A stretch of 52,211 nucleotides of DNA from JAWOHX01 sp046484975 (GTDB lineage Bacteria > Bacillota > Clostridia > DUPQ01). The notes under the pieces were generated by a model. That model saw nothing but the letters and a program-made list of their open reading frames with translations. It did not search any database and had not been told where the DNA came from. Within the stretch, counting starts at the first letter, position 1. Every line of letters starts with the position of its first letter. A program made the translations under genes and the position numbers. The stretch is from the NCBI GenBank assembly GCA_046484975.1, contig JAWOHX010000090.1, positions 1 to 52,211 of the forward strand, read 5' to 3'. Of the stretch, positions 50,365 through 52,211 are shown in pieces.

Positions 50365-51768
50365 TCACCTTCCCCTTCTCATCATGATGTTTCTCCTGAG
50401 GATTCCGGCATAGGCGTTCACCATGCTTTTCTCCATGTTCCTGGCATAGCAGCCCCCAAGCTCCCCTGCGGATTTCCTTTTCCTGCTGGATCGTATCCTG
50501 CCTGTCCAGCCTCCCAGCACCAACCTGGAGGCCAGGGATGCCCGCATGCTCCCCCTGTCATAATCGAACTGGAAGAAATGGAATTTGTCCATATCCACGC
50601 TTTGCCGGTTGTTGAGAAACAGTGCCAGGGCGTTGTATTTGCGGATGTCAAGCATGCCCCTGGCCACAGGCAGATAAATGTGATCCGCCAGGAACATGGC
50701 GCTGAGGGAAAGGGCATCATAGATGAAGTCACTGCAAAGGATCACAACCAGCTGATAACATGCGGACAGGCGGACGACTTTTTCCTCCACCAGCCCCACT
50801 GTGATGTTTTCAAAGCTCTCTATGTCCATCCTGCAGGGAAGAAGATGCAGGTTTCTGTTGACTCTGGAGACAGCCGCTTCCAAGGATTTGCTCCCGTCCA
50901 TGTCCTGAAGGAAAAACCGGCTTCCCGTGATACCAAGCAAAATGTCCGCCGCCGGATTGAGCATGTCCAAATCCACCACCAGAGTTTTCAACTTCAACGT
51001 TGCCGCAGCCGTCCAGGCAAGCTCACAACCCATCTGCGGGCATCCGGGGACCGCAATGATCTTGGAGATGTTCCGTCCGGATTCCGTTGTTTCCATCCTT
51101 GCAAGGACCTTGTGGATCTCCTTGATGGCAACTCCCGCATCCTTGTACCTTTCACCGGGATTCATCCTGGTGCATTTTTTGATGATTTCCCGGGTTTCAG
51201 GGAACAAGGCGTCTTCACTGCCCATGGAAAAAATCTTTTTGACGCTTCCGGTCAGCATGTAATGGAGAAGGACTCCTGCGGAATATATGTCCGAGCTGAT
51301 GCTTTTTCGAGTCCCAAGAATCCTCTCTGGTGCCCCGAATCCCCCGGACCCCTCCTCCGTTCGGACTGAACCGAAATCAATGAGGACTGTCCTGTCCGTG
51401 CAAAAGAGGATGTTGTCCGGCTTGATGTCCCCGTGTATGACGGGCCGAGGGGAGATCTTATGAAGATAATCCAGGGTCAGCAGGATGTCCCTGGCCCTGC
51501 CCAGGGCGGTTTTCTCATCCAATGCACCTTCTTTTTCCACTTTTTCCCGGAGGGTTGGTCCCTGTATGTGCTCGATGACCAGGTAAGACCTGTCGTTCTG
51601 GGTGAATGCATCCAGGATGCGGGGAAGCCCGTAATGCTTCAGGTCCTTCAGCACATCATAATCACCGGCGGCTTTTTCGAAATCCCCCCAGAGTTCCTTG
51701 ATGACCACCTTGCAGTTGAGAACCTCGTCGAATGCCAGGCTGGTTTTTGTGAATGTGGAGGCTTTCAA
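50365..51768 (-). CDS. Ser/Thr protein kinase fused to a CpaE/ParA-like domain
   Basis: A 467-aa fusion heading the Tad operon. Numbered from TTG at 51768, residues about 1-225 form a Hanks-type kinase: Lys24 in KVVIKEL, catalytic loop HGDIKPDN (112-119), DFG at 131-133 and APE at 146-148; the Gly-rich loop is not canonical. Residues about 234-430 are CpaE/ParA-like: IIAVPGCPQMGCELAWTAAA at the P-loop position (no Lys, so probably no ATPase), then LVVDLDMLNPAADILLGI. No transmembrane helix. The kinase fold needs the upstream residues RYRITELL, so the natural start lies before 51768; there is no ATG/GTG there. GGGGAGGG stands eight bases before an in-frame ATC (51807). CpaE normally directs TadA to its site; the kinase likely regulates this. 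Confidence 0.85.
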   Translation of the reverse strand: MKASTFTKTSLAFDEVLNCKVVIKELWGDFEKAAGDYDVLKDLKHYGLPRILDAFTQNDRSYLVIEHIQGPTLREKVEKEGALDEKTALGRARDILLTLDYLHKISPRPVIHGDIKPDNILFCTDRTVLIDFGSVRTEEGSGGFGAPERILGTRKSISSDIYSAGVLLHYMLTGSVKKIFSMGSEDALFPETREIIKKCTRMNPGERYKDAGVAIKEIHKVLARMETTESGRNISKIIAVPGCPQMGCELAWTAAATLKLKTLVVDLDMLNPAADILLGITGSRFFLQDMDGSKSLEAAVSRVNRNLHLLPCRMDIESFENITVGLVEEKVVRLSACYQLVVILCSDFIYDALSLSAMFLADHIYLPVARGMLDIRKYNALALFLNNRQSVDMDKFHFFQFDYDRGSMRASLASRLVLGGWTGRIRSSRKRKSAGELGGCYARNMEKSMVNAYAGILRRNIMMRRGR

Positions 51769-51823
51769 GAGTTCCGTGATTCTGTAGCGTTCTCTCAGCT
51801 GTTTGATGGGCTTGCCCTCCCCG

Positions 51824-51870
51824 ATGGTAATTTTATTTATACATTACCATATATTGTTATTTCTTGGCAA
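51824..51870 (-). promoter_or_regulatory. Tad operon promoter with inverted repeat
   Basis: Minus-strand -35 TTGCCA (51865-51870), 18-base spacer, -10 TAATGT (51841-51846). A perfect 8-bp inverted repeat ATGGTAAT / ATTACCAT (51824-51831 and 51843-51850) with an 11-base AT-only spacer covers the -10 and the start of transcription. It is well placed as an operator, or as a hairpin at the 5' end of the mRNA. Confidence 0.6.
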
Positions 51871-51894
51871 GCATTATTTTACTTTTTTTGTCAT

Positions 51895-52211
51895 TTATTT
51901 TTTGTAATGCGGCACATGAGCCAGGGTGATGAACAGCACCTTTTTCACCCCTGCCTGTTCCAGTGCGGTTTTACATGCATGAAGGGTGCTCCCCGTGGTG
52001 CAGATGTCATCCGCCACATAGACCGTCTCCGGCACGTTTTCCAGAGTGCATGCATAGACATTCTTCACGTTTTCCTTTCGTTGTTCCATGTCAAGGCCTG
52101 CCTGCCTGCAGTTGCCCCTGGTCTTACGGAGCAGACCCCTGCATGGAAGTTCCCACTCCCTGGCTACCGCCTCTGCGATGATTCTGCTTTGGTTGTATCC
52201 CCGTCTGCCCA
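51895..52211 (-). CDS. comFC: ComF family phosphoribosyltransferase (5' end outside window)
   Basis: The last 105 residues of a ComFC-type protein that helps DNA uptake in competent cells. Translated from the window edge: GRRGYNQSRIIAEAVAREWE (the ComF RGYNQ motif), LRKTRGNCRQAGLDMEQRKE-like TxxQxxL region, then the PRPP-binding loop VYVADDICTTGSTLHAC. The frame is open to 52211, so the start and the usual N-terminal zinc finger are outside. It is upstream of the Tad operon on the same strand. Confidence 0.9.
   Translation of the reverse strand, partial: GRRGYNQSRIIAEAVAREWELPCRGLLRKTRGNCRQAGLDMEQRKENVKNVYACTLENVPETVYVADDICTTGSTLHACKTALEQAGVKKVLFITLAHVPHYKK

Overview
The window reads as a chromosomal segment of a Gram-positive Bacillota bacterium, most likely of the class Clostridia, with moderately high GC. 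The support is the gene set: FtsZ with a DivIB/FtsQ-type protein, NrdR, RNase Y next to YmdB, a YerC/TrpR-type repressor next to SecA, an AbrB/SpoVT-type regulator next to RsmI, a LoaP-type antiterminator, TIGR01906 and DUF4234 membrane proteins, and strong GGAGG ribosome binding sites. I see no rRNA, tRNA or CRISPR. Nearly all genes lie on the minus strand, so transcription runs from high to low coordinates; only the DUF4234 gene and the AbrB gene are on the plus strand.

Region by region (low to high coordinate): (1) 1-3.4 kb holds the body of asnS, a GNAT acetyltransferase, a UroD-like methyltransferase-type protein and nrdR. (2) 3.5-14.7 kb holds ftsZ and a tightly overlapping cluster read dsdA, glycosyltransferase, loaP, vanZ-like, unknown 414-aa protein, GHMP sugar kinase, sugar nucleotidyltransferase, phosphohexomutase, nucleotide-sugar epimerase, gtrA, ftsQ-like. 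This looks like sugar salvage, activation and glycan assembly with its own antiterminator. (3) 14.7-23.1 kb is a carbohydrate and small-molecule block: DegT aminotransferase, EamA transporter, HpaI-type aldolase, xylulokinase, nucleoside kinase, TIGR01906 protein, DUF4234 protein, ketose 3-epimerase-like protein. (4) 23.1-35.7 kb is housekeeping: malic enzyme, glutamate dehydrogenase, a TPR membrane protein, folC, secA, yerC, tcdA, rluD-type synthase, lspA, ymdB, rny.

(5) 35.8-41.5 kb is a visibly AT-rich island inserted upstream of rny. It is bracketed by a 17-bp exact direct repeat. It carries an IS30-like element with recognisable terminal inverted repeats but a gutted transposase, a second more deleted copy of that element, a CPA2-type cation/proton antiporter whose leader matches a fluoride riboswitch with an overlapping terminator, and a two-gene unit (cyclase-family hydrolase plus a TIM-barrel glycoside-hydrolase-like protein).

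(6) 41.5-45.9 kb holds an ABC exporter pair, abrB, rsmI and a TrmN6-type methyltransferase. (7) 45.9-51.9 kb is a compact Tad/Flp-type pilus operon: CpaB-like SAF protein, two pseudopilin-like proteins, a 60-aa Flp-like pilin, TadC, TadB, TadA/CpaF. Its first gene is a fusion of a Ser/Thr protein kinase to a CpaE/ParA-like domain with a degenerate P-loop, apparently without a standard start codon at its natural N-terminus and with an 8-bp inverted repeat over its promoter. A partial comFC closes the window. The kinase-CpaE fusion in the minimal Tad operon, and the fluoride-riboswitch antiporter inside an IS-flanked island, are the two most interesting systems here.
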